DNA from: an uncultured SAR92 cluster bacterium
GTDB lineage: Bacteria > Pseudomonadota > Gammaproteobacteria > Pseudomonadales > Porticoccaceae
Assembly (NCBI GenBank): GCA_902527245.1
Contig: CABZOI010000001.1
Location: 1-64,000, forward strand
Direction of reading: 5' to 3'
Length of the DNA stretch: 64,000 bases
Positions 44,641 through 54,503 of this stretch are shown one piece after another. The notes under the pieces were generated by a model. That model was given only the letters and a program-made list of their open reading frames with translations, had not been told where the DNA came from and ran no database searches. Position 1 is the first letter of the stretch; the number at the start of each line of letters is the position of its first letter. Made by a program: the position numbers and the translations under genes.

Positions 44641-46215
44641 CTAATGTCGAAAATGTCTCATTGAGGTGAAGACCATTTTTATATTGTGTTCGTCAGCAGC
44701 CTTTATTACCTCATCATCTCTTACTGATCCGCCGGGCTGGATAATAGAGCTAATGCCAATTTTAGCGGCATTATCTATAGCGTCTCTGAAGGGGAAAAAT
44801 GCATCTGATGCCATTACCGAATTTTTGACTTGTAAACCAGCATGTTCTGCTTTAATCGCAGCGATTCGCGCACTATTTACTCTACTCATTTGGCCTGCGC
44901 CAACGCCGATGGTTTGCTGATTTCTTGCATAGACAATAGCGTTTGACTTGACCATTTTTGTTACCTTCCAAGCAAATAACATATCCTTAATTTCTAACTC
45001 ACTAGGTTTTATTTTGGTGACAACTCGTAATTTGTCTTCATTGATCATGCCAGCATCAATGTCCTGTATGAGGAGCCCACCACCTACCTTTTTGAAATCT
45101 AAATTGTTCGATTGAGTTTGTTTTATATCGTCATATTTGAGGAGTCGGATATTTTCTTTTTTTGCAAGTACATCTTCAGCATTCCTTGAAATACTAGGCG
45201 CGATTATTACTTCAACAAATTGTCGATCGATTATCCTCTCTGCAGTCTCACCGTTCAGTTCACCATTAAAAGCAATAATACCCCCAAATGCAGATTCTGG
45301 GTCTGTTTCATAGGCAAGATCATACGCGTTAATTAGATTGTCGGCAGAAGCGACTCCACATGGATTAGCGTGTTTTACAATGACACAACTCGGAGTGTCG
45401 AATTGTTTCACACACTCAAGGGCGGCATCGGCATCAGCGATGTTATTAAAAGACAGTTCTTTCCCTTGAAGTTGAGTAGCTGCTCCAATGGATCCCTTGG
45501 GACAGTCGTGTTCAATGAAGAAAGCAGCATCTTGATGAGGATTTTCCCCGTAACGCATGATTTGTTTTTTCTTATATTGAACATTAAAGGTTGAAGGAAA
45601 TTTTGATGTTTCATTTAAGTAAGTTTTTGTTCCGAAATAATTTGCAATCATTGAATCGTAATGTGCGGTGTGTTCAAAAGCTTTAGTCATAAGTTGAAAA
45701 CGTGTTTGCAAATCAATTTCTTTCTCTCCTGATCGAAGCGCATTAATAACTGTTTTGTAATCTTCATTATCAACTACTACCGTGACATCCATATAATTTT
45801 TGGCTGCTGCTCTTATCATGGTAGGGCCGCCTATATCAATATTTTCAATTGCATCAATCAACAAACAATCTTGTTTTTTTATGGTTTGCTCAAATGGGTA
45901 TAGATTGACAACAACTAGATCAATTGTGTTTATTTCTTCTCGCCTCATCACTTCATCATCAACGCCGCGTCGACCTAGAATCCCTCCATGTATTTTTGGA
46001 TGTAGTGTTTTGACCCTTCCATCCATCATCTCAGGAAATTGGGTATAGCTTGATACTTCCTTTACCTCCAGATCATTTGATTTAAGCATTTTGTAGGTGC
46101 CACCAGTGGAGAGGATCTCGATTCCTAAATTTCTTAATTCAGAAGCAAATTCAATAATGCCTGTTTTATCCGACACGCTAAGGATTGCGCGTTTAATGAC
46201 TCTGTTTTGTTTCAT
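44641..46215 (-). CDS. purH: Bifunctional AICAR transformylase/IMP cyclohydrolase
   Basis: Last two steps of IMP synthesis. The 524-residue protein has the N-terminal cyclohydrolase domain ([45 protein letters not shown]; to about residue 190) and the transformylase domain with [14 protein letters not shown]-type sequence near 217, the catalytic [10 protein letters not shown] near 275 and [14 protein letters not shown] near 480. It follows fis by 6 bases, giving dusB-fis-purH. Confidence 0.97.
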   Translation of the reverse strand: MKQNRVIKRAILSVSDKTGIIEFASELRNLGIEILSTGGTYKMLKSNDLEVKEVSSYTQFPEMMDGRVKTLHPKIHGGILGRRGVDDEVMRREEINTIDLVVVNLYPFEQTIKKQDCLLIDAIENIDIGGPTMIRAAAKNYMDVTVVVDNEDYKTVINALRSGEKEIDLQTRFQLMTKAFEHTAHYDSMIANYFGTKTYLNETSKFPSTFNVQYKKKQIMRYGENPHQDAAFFIEHDCPKGSIGAATQLQGKELSFNNIADADAALECVKQFDTPSCVIVKHANPCGVASADNLINAYDLAYETDPESAFGGIIAFNGELNGETAERIIDRQFVEVIIAPSISRNAEDVLAKKENIRLLKYDDIKQTQSNNLDFKKVGGGLLIQDIDAGMINEDKLRVVTKIKPSELEIKDMLFAWKVTKMVKSNAIVYARNQQTIGVGAGQMSRVNSARIAAIKAEHAGLQVKNSVMASDAFFPFRDAIDNAAKIGISSIIQPGGSVRDDEVIKAADEHNIKMVFTSMRHFRH

Positions 46216-46221
46216 GATTTT

Positions 46222-46542
46222 TTAAATTAACTTGTATTGTTTTAACTTTTTTCTCAGAGTGCCTCTGTTTAAGCCTAAAATTTTTGACGCTTTGCTCTGA
46301 TTATTTTTTGTTTGTTTCAGCACAGCGATAAGCAACGGTAACTCAACTTCTTTAAGCACCAGATCATAAAGATCAATAGTTTCATGACCACCTAAGTTTT
46401 CAAAATATTGATTTATTGATTGCTCAACCATTTCTCTCAGTGAACGCTGTGTGTCACTGATCGGTGTTCTAGGATCAAGGCCATATTCTTTATTGATGCT
46501 ATCGTTTATGCGATCCAGTAATTCTTTATCTTTATCTTTCAT
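46222..46542 (-). CDS. fis: DNA-binding protein Fis
   Basis: Nucleoid-associated regulator that bends DNA and activates rRNA and other growth-related promoters. The 106-residue protein ends in the canonical helix-turn-helix (NQSKASKILGLNRGTLRKKL, about residues 80-100). The first four bases overlap dusB (ATGA), as in E. coli, where fis is translated from the dusB message. purH follows after 6 bases. Confidence 0.96.
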   Translation of the reverse strand: MKDKDKELLDRINDSINKEYGLDPRTPISDTQRSLREMVEQSINQYFENLGGHETIDLYDLVLKEVELPLLIAVLKQTKNNQSKASKILGLNRGTLRKKLKQYKLI

Positions 46543-47525
46543 GCTGCTTTCAAGATCATATTACCTTCTGATAGAAATGTTTCCATCTGAACTATTTGAT
46601 CATATGTAGTTTTAAGGGAATTAAAAAATTTTGAGAATGGCTTTCCATTATTAAAATTACCGAGGTACCAGTTCATGTGTTTACGAGCAAATTTTAAGCC
46701 AGTTGCTTCCCCGTAAAACTTGTGAATACTTTTTAGATGCGTCATAACGATTTTTTGAATTTCTTCTTTCGAAGGTTGCCGATATAAAGTGCCATGGCTG
46801 AGGTATTCATTAATTTGATCAAAAATCCAAGGCTTGCCGAGCGCGCTTCTACCGATCATCACAGCTGTTGCGCCAGTTTTTTCGATAACATCTTTAGCTT
46901 TTTTTGGAGAGTCAATATCACCATTTGCGAATACAGGTATAGAAATAGACTCTGCCACTCGCGCTATTGTTTCGTATTCAACCTCACCTACAAATCTACA
47001 TGCTCTTGTCCTACCGTGAATTGCTAAAGCTGAGATGCCTGCATTTTCCGCGATTTTTGCAATCTGAATAGCGTTAATTGTAGTTTTATCCCATCCGGTG
47101 CGAATTTTTAGTGTTACCGGCACCTCGACTGCGTCAACGACAGACATAAGAATTTTATTTACTAATTCTGGCTCTTTTAATAAAGCTGACCCAGCCGCTC
47201 TTTTACAGACTTTTTTCGCTGGGCAACCCATATTAATATCAATTACTTGAGCTCCCAGTTGCACATTATGAATCGCAGCATCAGCCATCATTTTGGGGCA
47301 AAACCCGGCTATCTGAACTGAACGTGGGTATTCTTCGCTTTGGAATTTGATTCGATTTTTTGTTTTTTTAGAATTCCAAGTGTTTGGGTTAGCTGCAGTC
47401 ATCTCTGACACTACCAAACCAGCTCCCAACTTTTTGCAAATTTTTCTAAATGGTAAGTCTGTAATTCCAGCCATGGGCGCTAGTATGGTGGGTTTATTAA
47501 TTATATATGGACCAATTTGAAACAA
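46539..47525 (-). CDS. dusB: tRNA-dihydrouridine synthase B
   Basis: FMN-dependent enzyme that reduces uridine to dihydrouridine in tRNA. The 328-residue protein has the TIM-barrel start LAPMAGITDLPFR, QIAGFCPKMMADAA near residue 72, the catalytic Cys in NMGCPAKKVCKRAAGSALL near 98, VTLKIRTGWD near 138, ALAIHGRTRA and ANGDIDSPKKA near 200. It is cotranscribed with fis. Confidence 0.96.
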   Translation of the reverse strand: MFQIGPYIINKPTILAPMAGITDLPFRKICKKLGAGLVVSEMTAANPNTWNSKKTKNRIKFQSEEYPRSVQIAGFCPKMMADAAIHNVQLGAQVIDINMGCPAKKVCKRAAGSALLKEPELVNKILMSVVDAVEVPVTLKIRTGWDKTTINAIQIAKIAENAGISALAIHGRTRACRFVGEVEYETIARVAESISIPVFANGDIDSPKKAKDVIEKTGATAVMIGRSALGKPWIFDQINEYLSHGTLYRQPSKEEIQKIVMTHLKSIHKFYGEATGLKFARKHMNWYLGNFNNGKPFSKFFNSLKTTYDQIVQMETFLSEGNMILKAA

Positions 47526-47626
47526 TGATTTTGCTCATTTAACCTGGTCTAAAATGATACCTCTAGTTGAGTTGTATAAAAAGTGATCATTTAAAGAAAA
47601 TGCAGGTTTTTATATAAAAGTCAGAA

Positions 47627-48514
47627 CTACATCGATTTTTTTTGTCCGATGATTGAGATCCAGCCGTCTTTTTCACTTATATCAACAAAGGTGAATTCTT
47701 TTGAGTAAGTTTTATGGATATCATTTTCTTGATTAGTCAAAATGCCCGATAAGCAAATTACACCGTCGGTATTGAGGATTTGGCAGAAATGATTAGATAG
47801 TTCAATTAATGGACGAGCTAAAATGTTGGCTGTTAGTATATCTGCGTCTAAATGTTTCGGTACTGCATCATGACTATGAATGGACAATTTAGATTCATTG
47901 ACTTTGTTTTGTTTTGCGTTTTGGATAGTCACTTCCAATGCCGAGGGATCGTTATCAATGGCAATTACTTTCTTTGCGCCTAATTTTAGTGCTGCAATGG
48001 CTAGAATACCTGACCCACAACCATAATCTACTACCACTTTGTTCTTTATCTCATTCCTGGCTAACCAATTAAGACAGAGGTTAGTGGTAGGATGATAGCC
48101 GGTTCCAAATGCTAAGCCAGGATCAATAACAATATTTGGCAAATCAGATATTGAAGTTTTAATTGCACTTGAATGTACCATTAGTCGGTTGTTAAAGATA
48201 AGTGGACGTAAACCTTGCTTCCATGAATTGATCCAATCTTTATCGTTTAAAAGGCTAACTTGATAACTTGTATCGGATGGAATTATTTCTTCCACCATTT
48301 CTGTTATTGCATTCATGTTAGTTTCAAATGAGAAAAGTATTTTCAAAGAACACTGTTTCCAAAGTGGATGCTCTTTAATATCAGATTCAAATATTTCATG
48401 ATCTGTATGATTTTCAATAGATGTAGATAACGGGTTCATTTCCGATAACTGATCTTCTAAAGCGCCTATTAATTTTGACGGAAGATTAATTATTTCAATT
48501 TGGTTATATTTCAA
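47627..48514 (-). CDS. prmA: Ribosomal protein L11 methyltransferase
   Basis: Trimethylates ribosomal protein L11 with SAM. The 295-residue protein has an N-terminal substrate-recognition domain (1-60) and a methyltransferase domain with DPGLAFGTGYHPTTNLCL near residue 128, the SAM loop VVDYGCGSGILAIAALKLGA near 157 and LTANILARPLIEL near 222. It lies 27 bases after accC and 101 bases before dusB, the order accB-accC-prmA-dusB-fis found in many gammaproteobacteria. Confidence 0.96.
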   Translation of the reverse strand: MKYNQIEIINLPSKLIGALEDQLSEMNPLSTSIENHTDHEIFESDIKEHPLWKQCSLKILFSFETNMNAITEMVEEIIPSDTSYQVSLLNDKDWINSWKQGLRPLIFNNRLMVHSSAIKTSISDLPNIVIDPGLAFGTGYHPTTNLCLNWLARNEIKNKVVVDYGCGSGILAIAALKLGAKKVIAIDNDPSALEVTIQNAKQNKVNESKLSIHSHDAVPKHLDADILTANILARPLIELSNHFCQILNTDGVICLSGILTNQENDIHKTYSKEFTFVDISEKDGWISIIGQKKSM

Positions 48515-48541
48515 GATTGTTAAGCTTTGCAGACTTATGAC

Positions 48542-49882
48542 TTATTTTCGTAGTTTTTCTTCTAAGTAATGTATGCTGACGGGGGCCTCTGAGAAGTTAA
48601 TATCTGAGATCAATTTTTCATGTAGCTCAAGATTGGTTTTTATTCCTCCGATGACCATCTCATCAAGTGCGTTTTTCATTCTGATTAAAGCTGCTTCTCG
48701 TGATTCATCATGAACAATTAATTTAGCGATCAATGAATCATAATTGGGAGGTACTGTGTAGCCGCTGTAGACATGAGTGTCTATCCTTACGCCGGGTCCA
48801 CCGGGAGGATGATAAGCATTTATTTTTCCTGGTGAGGGTAAGAAATTTATTGGATCTTCAGCATTAATTCTACATTCTATTGAATGACCATCAATTGATA
48901 TATCAGATTGTCGCAAGGATAAATTTTCACCGCTCGCTATTTTTAGCTGCTCTTTGATAATATCAACACCTGTCACCATTTCTGATACCGGATGTTCGAC
49001 TTGCACTCTGGTATTCATCTCGATAAAGTAAAACTCTCCTTCTTCAAATAGAAACTCAAAGGTTCCTGCCCCCCTGTAGCCCATGTCTATACAAGCATCA
49101 ACGCAACTTTGTAAGATTTTTTGTCTACTCTCTTCAGGAATATTAGCTGCAGGAGCTTCTTCAATTACTTTTTGATGACGGCGTTGTAAAGAGCAATCTC
49201 GATCACCAAGATGAACAGCGTTACCCTCTCCGTCAGAGATAACTTGTACTTCAACATGCCTTGGGTTTTGAAGAAATTTTTCCATGTATACCGTACTGTC
49301 TCCAAAACTATTTTCTGCTTCTGTTTTTGTGATTTTCACAGAGTTTATTAACTCTGGTTCTTCAAATACGACTTTCATTCCTCTGCCACCACCACCTGCA
49401 GCCGCTTTTATAATGATGGGATAACCAATCTCTTTTGCAATTTGTTTTATTTTTGTCTCGTCTTCATCCAGGGATCCATTGGAGCCTGGCACCGTAGGGA
49501 CACCCGATTTTTTCATCGCGTTTATTGCTGTTACTTTATTACCCATCATTGCAATGTTTTTGGCAGATGGCCCAATGAAAGTAAAGCCACTTTTTTCTAC
49601 CTGTTCTGCAAAGTTCTCATTTTCCGCTAGAAAACCATAACCTGGATGAACCGCATCTGCTCCCGAAACCTCCATTGCGCTGATGATTGCTGGAATATTG
49701 AGATAACTCTGCGTTGGAGAGTCAGGTCCGATACAAATAGCTTGATCCGCAAGTTTTACATGCTTCAGATCAGCATCAATCTTGGAGTGAACCGCTACAG
49801 TTTGAATATTCAGTTCCTTGCAAGCCCTCAAAATTCGGAGTGCGATCTCGCCACGATTGGCTATTAGCACTTTTTTTAACAT
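48542..49882 (-). CDS. accC: Acetyl-CoA carboxylase, biotin carboxylase subunit
   Basis: Carboxylates the biotin on AccB with ATP and bicarbonate; first half-reaction of fatty acid synthesis. The 446-residue protein begins [20 protein letters not shown], has the Gly-rich ATP loop [14 protein letters not shown] near residue 159, [22 protein letters not shown] around 230 (quoted in part: [16 protein letters not shown]) and [18 protein letters not shown] near 287. It starts 17 bases after accB. Confidence 0.98.
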   Translation of the reverse strand: MLKKVLIANRGEIALRILRACKELNIQTVAVHSKIDADLKHVKLADQAICIGPDSPTQSYLNIPAIISAMEVSGADAVHPGYGFLAENENFAEQVEKSGFTFIGPSAKNIAMMGNKVTAINAMKKSGVPTVPGSNGSLDEDETKIKQIAKEIGYPIIIKAAAGGGGRGMKVVFEEPELINSVKITKTEAENSFGDSTVYMEKFLQNPRHVEVQVISDGEGNAVHLGDRDCSLQRRHQKVIEEAPAANIPEESRQKILQSCVDACIDMGYRGAGTFEFLFEEGEFYFIEMNTRVQVEHPVSEMVTGVDIIKEQLKIASGENLSLRQSDISIDGHSIECRINAEDPINFLPSPGKINAYHPPGGPGVRIDTHVYSGYTVPPNYDSLIAKLIVHDESREAALIRMKNALDEMVIGGIKTNLELHEKLISDINFSEAPVSIHYLEEKLRK

Positions 49883-49899
49883 AATAAATTTTCCCGTTT

Positions 49900-50349
49900 T
49901 TATGTTATCAAAAACAAGGCTTGGTCGAATTCGACAGGATCGCCATCTTCAACAAGAATACCACTGATTGTGCCCGACTTATCGGCTTCGATTTGGTTCA
50001 TCATTTTCATTGCCTCGATAATGCACAAAACATCACCTGCCGATACTTTCGTTCCTTTCGTGACGAAAGGTGCGGAGCCGGGTGCTGGAGCAGCATAAAA
50101 TGTTCCGACCATTGGAGAAAGAACTTCATGTCCAATCTTAGTAGCACTCTCGGGTTGAATAGGTTTTCCTTCATTAGGATTGATTTGGGGTGGTTGAGAA
50201 ACAGGAAGGTTATAACTTACCGCTGGAGCTGGGATCTCGCTAGAGCCTCTGCTGATTCGCACAGAGTCATCCCCCTCTGTTACTTCAATTTCATTCAAAT
50301 TAGATTCTTCAAGAAGCTCGATTAATTTTTTTACTTTTCTTATGTCCAT
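49900..50349 (-). CDS. accB: Acetyl-CoA carboxylase biotin carboxyl carrier protein
   Basis: Carries the carboxybiotin between biotin carboxylase and the carboxyltransferase. The 149-residue protein has the conserved N-terminus [15 protein letters not shown], a Pro-rich linker (about residues 40-70) and the biotinyl domain (75-149) with the biotin-accepting Lys115 in EAMKMMNQ and the thumb APAPGSAPF. Its ATG directly follows the aroQ stop, so aroQ-accB-accC form one unit. Confidence 0.97.
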   Translation of the reverse strand: MDIRKVKKLIELLEESNLNEIEVTEGDDSVRISRGSSEIPAPAVSYNLPVSQPPQINPNEGKPIQPESATKIGHEVLSPMVGTFYAAPAPGSAPFVTKGTKVSAGDVLCIIEAMKMMNQIEADKSGTISGILVEDGDPVEFDQALFLIT

Positions 50350-50787
50350 TTAGTCTCTCACAATATTAGATATCGATTTAATCGCTAGTTCATAACTATA
50401 TTTTCCGAAGCCACAAATTGTGCCTATGGCTATGTCAGAAAAATATGAGTGTTTGCGGAAATTTTCTCGGCTATGCACATTGCTCATGTGGACCTCTATG
50501 AATGGTATATTTGTACTTAGAAGTGCATCCCGTAAAGCGATACTCGTATGTGTATAGCCTCCTGGATTAAAAATGATGATATCAATAGTTTTTATAGATT
50601 GTTGAATAATATCAATCAGTTCATGCTCTGCATTACTTTGTTCGAATGTTATTTCATGATCTAATGAGGCTGCTAATTTGGCTAAATCACTGTTGATACT
50701 CTGCAACGAATCAGCGCCATATACATCAGGCTCTCTGACGCCTAAAAGGTTCAGGTTTGGACCGTTCAAGATGAGTACGTTCGCCAT
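50350..50787 (-). CDS. aroQ: 3-Dehydroquinate dehydratase, type II
   Basis: Third step of the shikimate pathway, dehydrating 3-dehydroquinate. The 145-residue dodecameric-type enzyme starts [20 protein letters not shown], with catalytic Arg and the nearby Tyr (DVYG), and has [17 protein letters not shown] near residue 80 and [17 protein letters not shown] near 103 with the active-site His. The ATG at 50787 is chosen over an upstream in-frame start because the family begins here. It heads aroQ-accB-accC. Confidence 0.96.
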   Translation of the reverse strand: MANVLILNGPNLNLLGVREPDVYGADSLQSINSDLAKLAASLDHEITFEQSNAEHELIDIIQQSIKTIDIIIFNPGGYTHTSIALRDALLSTNIPFIEVHMSNVHSRENFRKHSYFSDIAIGTICGFGKYSYELAIKSISNIVRD

Positions 50788-50820
50788 TTTTTCAGCCAAG
50801 ATTATTGTGTAACGCTCGAC

Positions 50821-50865
50821 AATATAGTCGTTTTGCTTATTTTTCAAGTATTTCGCTTATTTTTC
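50821..50865 (-). promoter_or_regulatory. aroQ-accBC promoter region with direct repeats
   Basis: On the minus strand a TTGAAA (50847-50842) and a TATATT (50826-50821) are 15 bases apart, a weak promoter fit. Two direct repeats, GCTTATTTTTC on the plus strand, lie at 50835-50845 and 50855-50865, 20 bases (two helical turns) apart, and match 14 of 15 bases when extended leftward. The first overlaps the -35 element, as a repressor site would. Confidence 0.4.
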
Positions 50866-51118
50866 TGGAAGTTAGCATCATATTTAACGAAATTAATGGT
50901 TTAAATTACTGCATCACAATATGCTAAAGTTAATAAAAAATAGTTAAAAATTTTTAATTAACAATTTAGCGACAATTAGCTACATTTTTAGAGACAATAG
51001 AATAAAAATAGACGATTTTAAAAAATTGAGATAAATTGATTTTTGAAGTATATTTTTGTGAAAATACTGTAAATTTCGCGTAAAAAGCCTTTAAATGCGT
51101 ATAAGTTCTATAAAAAAG
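50866..51118. other. AT-rich intergenic stretch between aroQ and dsbD
   Basis: Strongly AT-rich, with A and T tracts and a perfect 14-bp palindrome, TTAAAAATTTTTAA, at 50944-50957. I see no gene, terminator or structured RNA in it. It may provide curved upstream DNA for the aroQ promoter, or be the untranslated 3' region of dsbD. Confidence 0.5.
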
Positions 51119-52861
51119 TTAAATTGCTCTTCGAATTGCCTCTAGCAATGTCTGTTCCAGGAGAATTTGAGGTAATACTTCAGGAGAACCACCATTTTTT
51201 GGATACATAAGGTACAGGGGTACACCATTTCTATTATGTTCATTTAGTAGGGAGGTGATTTCTTTATCCTGGTTTGTCCAATCACCTTTCAGATAGACAA
51301 TATTATTTTTCTCCATTTCGGTATAAAACATTTCAGTAAATGCGACTTTTTCGTTTGCCAGACAGGTAATACACCAATCCGCAGTTAGATTTATGAAAAC
51401 AGGTCTACCTTCCGCTCTCAGGGTTGCCAGGGTCTTGGAATCATAATTAATCCACAATACAGTTCCTTCTGTCTCCTCTTCATTCATCAAGGGTAAAGCG
51501 AGTGCGGGTATAATCATTGCGACAGCAATTACTTTTAAGAGTGAATAAGATCTTCCAGATTTAAGTTGAACTAATATTTGGTTTATCCATATGCCTATAG
51601 ATATAAAAATTAGGCCTACTACGACAAGTGAAAGCACTGTTGTATCAGTTTGGCGTCCAATTACCCAGAGGAGCCACGCTGTCGTAAAAAACATTGGGAA
51701 AGCTAAAAACTGTTTAAATTGCTCCATCCATAAGCCTGGCCTCGGTAGAAGGCTTTTAGTCTTCGGAATCAAAATTAAAACTACGAATGGTAAAGCCATA
51801 CCAAAACCCAACATTGCAAAAACCGCTAGCGCTATTCCAGTTGGTTGATATATTGCAAAGCCAAGCGCTGGACCCATGAAGGGTGCGGTGCATGGGCTTG
51901 CAATGATTACTGCTAAAACTCCAGTGAAAAAAGAGGACTGCAAGCTTGATTGACTATCTATGCTCTGGCCGATTGACATCAACTTAGAACCAACATTGAC
52001 AAATCCTAGGAAGGTCATCCCAATTATAAAAAACAAATACGCAAGGATAATTAAAAATTGCGGTGATTGAAGTTGGAAGCCCCAGCCAACTGCTGAACCT
52101 GCTGCACGGAGCGAGAGCATAGTAGTTGCGATAATGAGAAAGGATGTTACAACCCCAATCATATATGTTGTCGCATGTATTCTTAGTTCTCGATTAGTTT
52201 GATGAGTTTGCATGAAGCTCATTGCTTTGATGGAGAGTACTGGAAAAACACATGGCATTAAATTCAATATTAATCCACCAAGAAACGCGCCAAGCATTGC
52301 GGCAAATATAGAGATATTTTTTGTGGATGTTTGAGAATTAGTGAAAGAGTTTGGTTGATTCTGATAAATTTCGACTTTGCTATTTTCGAGATTAATTTGT
52401 ATCCATTGTTCTTGAGGTGGATAGCAAAATCCGATGTCAGCACAGCCTTGTGATAACAATTTTAATTGTAAAATCTTGTCAGATGATACATAAGCAGCAG
52501 TCATGGTAGCTGAGTCATAGAAAATCTCCATATTTTCATTAAAAAACTCATCAAACTTATTTTGACTATCAGAAAAGACCATATTATGTATTTGTGTATT
52601 GGCATCGTGAGCAAAAACATTAATCTTTGCTTTATAGAGGTAATAACCGTCTGCTATTTCCCAGTCAAAATTTAAAACATCATCTGAGAAATTGACTGAT
52701 AGTTTGTATGCATCTTGAAAGGGTAAAAATTCGTTATTTGATAGGCTTTCGACATTCTTGAGATAGGATTGATTCGGTTTTTCATTAAATGTTTGTGAGA
52801 TCGCTGGTATGCAAGCAAAGTTGACCAGTAAGAACGAGATGAAAAGGTTTCGAAATAACAT
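51119..52861 (-). CDS. dsbD: Thiol:disulfide interchange protein DsbD
   Basis: Passes electrons from cytoplasmic thioredoxin to periplasmic reductases such as DsbC. The 580-residue precursor has a signal peptide (1-24), the periplasmic alpha domain with its Cys pair in CADIGFCYPP (about residue 140), an eight-helix membrane domain with the Cys residues in LMPCVFPVLS and ASPCTAPFMGP, and a C-terminal thioredoxin-fold domain with ADWCITCLANE (CX2C, about residue 490). The ATG at 52861 is preferred because it gives a clean signal peptide. It is divergent from a copper chaperone gene, 125 bases away. Confidence 0.95.
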   Translation of the reverse strand: MLFRNLFISFLLVNFACIPAISQTFNEKPNQSYLKNVESLSNNEFLPFQDAYKLSVNFSDDVLNFDWEIADGYYLYKAKINVFAHDANTQIHNMVFSDSQNKFDEFFNENMEIFYDSATMTAAYVSSDKILQLKLLSQGCADIGFCYPPQEQWIQINLENSKVEIYQNQPNSFTNSQTSTKNISIFAAMLGAFLGGLILNLMPCVFPVLSIKAMSFMQTHQTNRELRIHATTYMIGVVTSFLIIATTMLSLRAAGSAVGWGFQLQSPQFLIILAYLFFIIGMTFLGFVNVGSKLMSIGQSIDSQSSLQSSFFTGVLAVIIASPCTAPFMGPALGFAIYQPTGIALAVFAMLGFGMALPFVVLILIPKTKSLLPRPGLWMEQFKQFLAFPMFFTTAWLLWVIGRQTDTTVLSLVVVGLIFISIGIWINQILVQLKSGRSYSLLKVIAVAMIIPALALPLMNEEETEGTVLWINYDSKTLATLRAEGRPVFINLTADWCITCLANEKVAFTEMFYTEMEKNNIVYLKGDWTNQDKEITSLLNEHNRNGVPLYLMYPKNGGSPEVLPQILLEQTLLEAIRRAI

Positions 52862-52986
52862 AGTTAGATATCTTATACTAAACTTGAAACCTACGTTAAA
52901 AGCTTTACATTGTATTGATATTTTCGTGAGCATATCTAAAGAATTTTCTGTTGATATGTGATAATGCAAAAAGATTGGATAAACAA

Positions 52987-53430
52987 ATGCCTCAAAATAA
53001 TGCTCTCCTAACATTTCTATTGATTTTTTTTATTGCCTTTGGAGTTGATAAAAAAGGTAGTCAATCTGAACAAGTATTGAGTTTTAGTAATGCAGTCGTG
53101 AAGCTCGGTCCTCCAAGCAGTAAGGATGCATCAGCATACATAGACATATCAAATCACTCAGATTCTGATTGTGTTATAGATAAGTTCAGTTTTCCTTATT
53201 CACAACGAGTGGAGTTTCATGAGTCGATAATTCATTTGGATATGATGAAAATGCGCGTCAATAAAAATTTGGTTGTGTTGGCAAAACAGGAAATTAAGTT
53301 GGAACCTCTAGGCAAACACCTAATGCTAATCGAATTAGATCCTTTGATAAGAGAAACTCATTCATCAAAAATTATTTTTCACTCCGAAAATTGTGGTACT
53401 TTTGATGTCGTTTTCAAAAACGAGCATTGA
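52987..53430 (+). CDS. PCuAC family copper chaperone
   Basis: Predicted exported Cu(I)-binding protein of the PCu(A)C family (DUF461), whose members deliver copper to cytochrome oxidase. The 147-residue precursor has an N-terminal hydrophobic segment (about residues 7-22). The metal motif of the family, His then Met then HxM, is present: FHES near residue 79, MMKM about 9 residues on, and KHLML (HxM) near 110. The ATG at 52987 is chosen for the signal sequence. It overlaps or nearly touches the DUF2333 gene and is divergent from dsbD. Confidence 0.85.
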   Translation: MPQNNALLTFLLIFFIAFGVDKKGSQSEQVLSFSNAVVKLGPPSSKDASAYIDISNHSDSDCVIDKFSFPYSQRVEFHESIIHLDMMKMRVNKNLVVLAKQEIKLEPLGKHLMLIELDPLIRETHSSKIIFHSENCGTFDVVFKNEH

Positions 53431-53438
53431 ACATTTCT

Positions 53439-54503
53439 ATGAGGAAAATTAAAGCATCTCTTAAAAAATTTGTTTTGAATTTTAATTTGTTTAAAAAAAT
53501 CTCCTCTACAGATGAGTATTTAGGAGAGACCAATAAAAAAATTTCAAAAAGAGGCAGATACCTGATTTTTGGTTCGTTATTTGTTCTTTTGTTTATTGGC
53601 ATTTATTGGAGTAATGAGCCAGAGGAGTTTTCGACTGTTAACGTGGAAGGATACCCTGGGCCGACTAAAGTTGGCGTAACAACCTCATTAACTATTATTG
53701 AAATCGTACGTCTATTGTTGGAAAAACCTGGAGGACTAATTTCCAATGACATAATGCCTCCTGGAATATGGCTAGATAATATTAAAAACTGGGAATATGG
53801 AGTAATTATTCAGGTCAGAGATATCAGCAAAGCTATGAGAGAATCATTCAGTAGATCTCAATCTCAATCTGTAGAAAATTCATCACTAGCTCTTGCGGAG
53901 CCCAGGTTCAATGTTGATCATAAAAGTTGGGCCATTCCGTGGCCTGAGAGGGAGTACAAAGATGGGCAGAATTATGTAGAGGAATATTTAAATACACTTC
54001 AAAATGAAGAAGCGTACGGTGCTCAATTCTTTGCTAGAGCAGATAATTTATCCTATTGGCTTGGGTCTGTTGAGAAAAGGTTAGGCAGTTTGTCTCAAAG
54101 ATTGGCAGCCAGTGTGGGGCAGAAGAGGATCAATACGAATTTGTCGGGTGATGGAGGCGCAAGACAATCTACATCTACTCCTGATGAATTAATTGTCAAA
54201 ACAGGTTGGCTTCAAATAGATGATATATTTTATGAAGCGAGGGGAACATCGTGGGCTTTATTGCATTTGCTTCGGGCTGTGTCCGTCGATTTTGAAGAAG
54301 TACTTATCAACAAAAATGCGGTTGCAAGCTTAAATCAAATAATTAGAGAATTGGAGATGACCCAACAAACAATCTTATCGCCAGTAATTGTTAACGGGAG
54401 GGGTTTTGGATTGTTGGCTAATCACTCCCTCATAATGGCTTCATACATAAGTCGTGCTCATTCGGCTCTTTTTGATTTGAGAGAGTTATTAGCTCGAGGC
54501 TAA
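53439..54503 (+). CDS. DUF2333 family membrane-anchored protein
   Basis: Protein of unknown function in the DUF2333 family. The 354-residue chain has one membrane helix near residues 40-60 (YLIFGSLFVLLFIGIYW) after a basic cytoplasmic tail, and a long presumably periplasmic part with GYPGPTKVGVTTSLTIIEIV, IMPPGIWLDNIKNWEYGVII and RADNLSYWLGSVEKRLGSLS, all typical of the family. The ATG at 53439 is used; an in-frame TTG at 53427 overlapping the copper chaperone stop is possible. Its end overlaps the convergent rpiA by 15 bases. Confidence 0.85.
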   Translation: MRKIKASLKKFVLNFNLFKKISSTDEYLGETNKKISKRGRYLIFGSLFVLLFIGIYWSNEPEEFSTVNVEGYPGPTKVGVTTSLTIIEIVRLLLEKPGGLISNDIMPPGIWLDNIKNWEYGVIIQVRDISKAMRESFSRSQSQSVENSSLALAEPRFNVDHKSWAIPWPEREYKDGQNYVEEYLNTLQNEEAYGAQFFARADNLSYWLGSVEKRLGSLSQRLAASVGQKRINTNLSGDGGARQSTSTPDELIVKTGWLQIDDIFYEARGTSWALLHLLRAVSVDFEEVLINKNAVASLNQIIRELEMTQQTILSPVIVNGRGFGLLANHSLIMASYISRAHSALFDLRELLARG

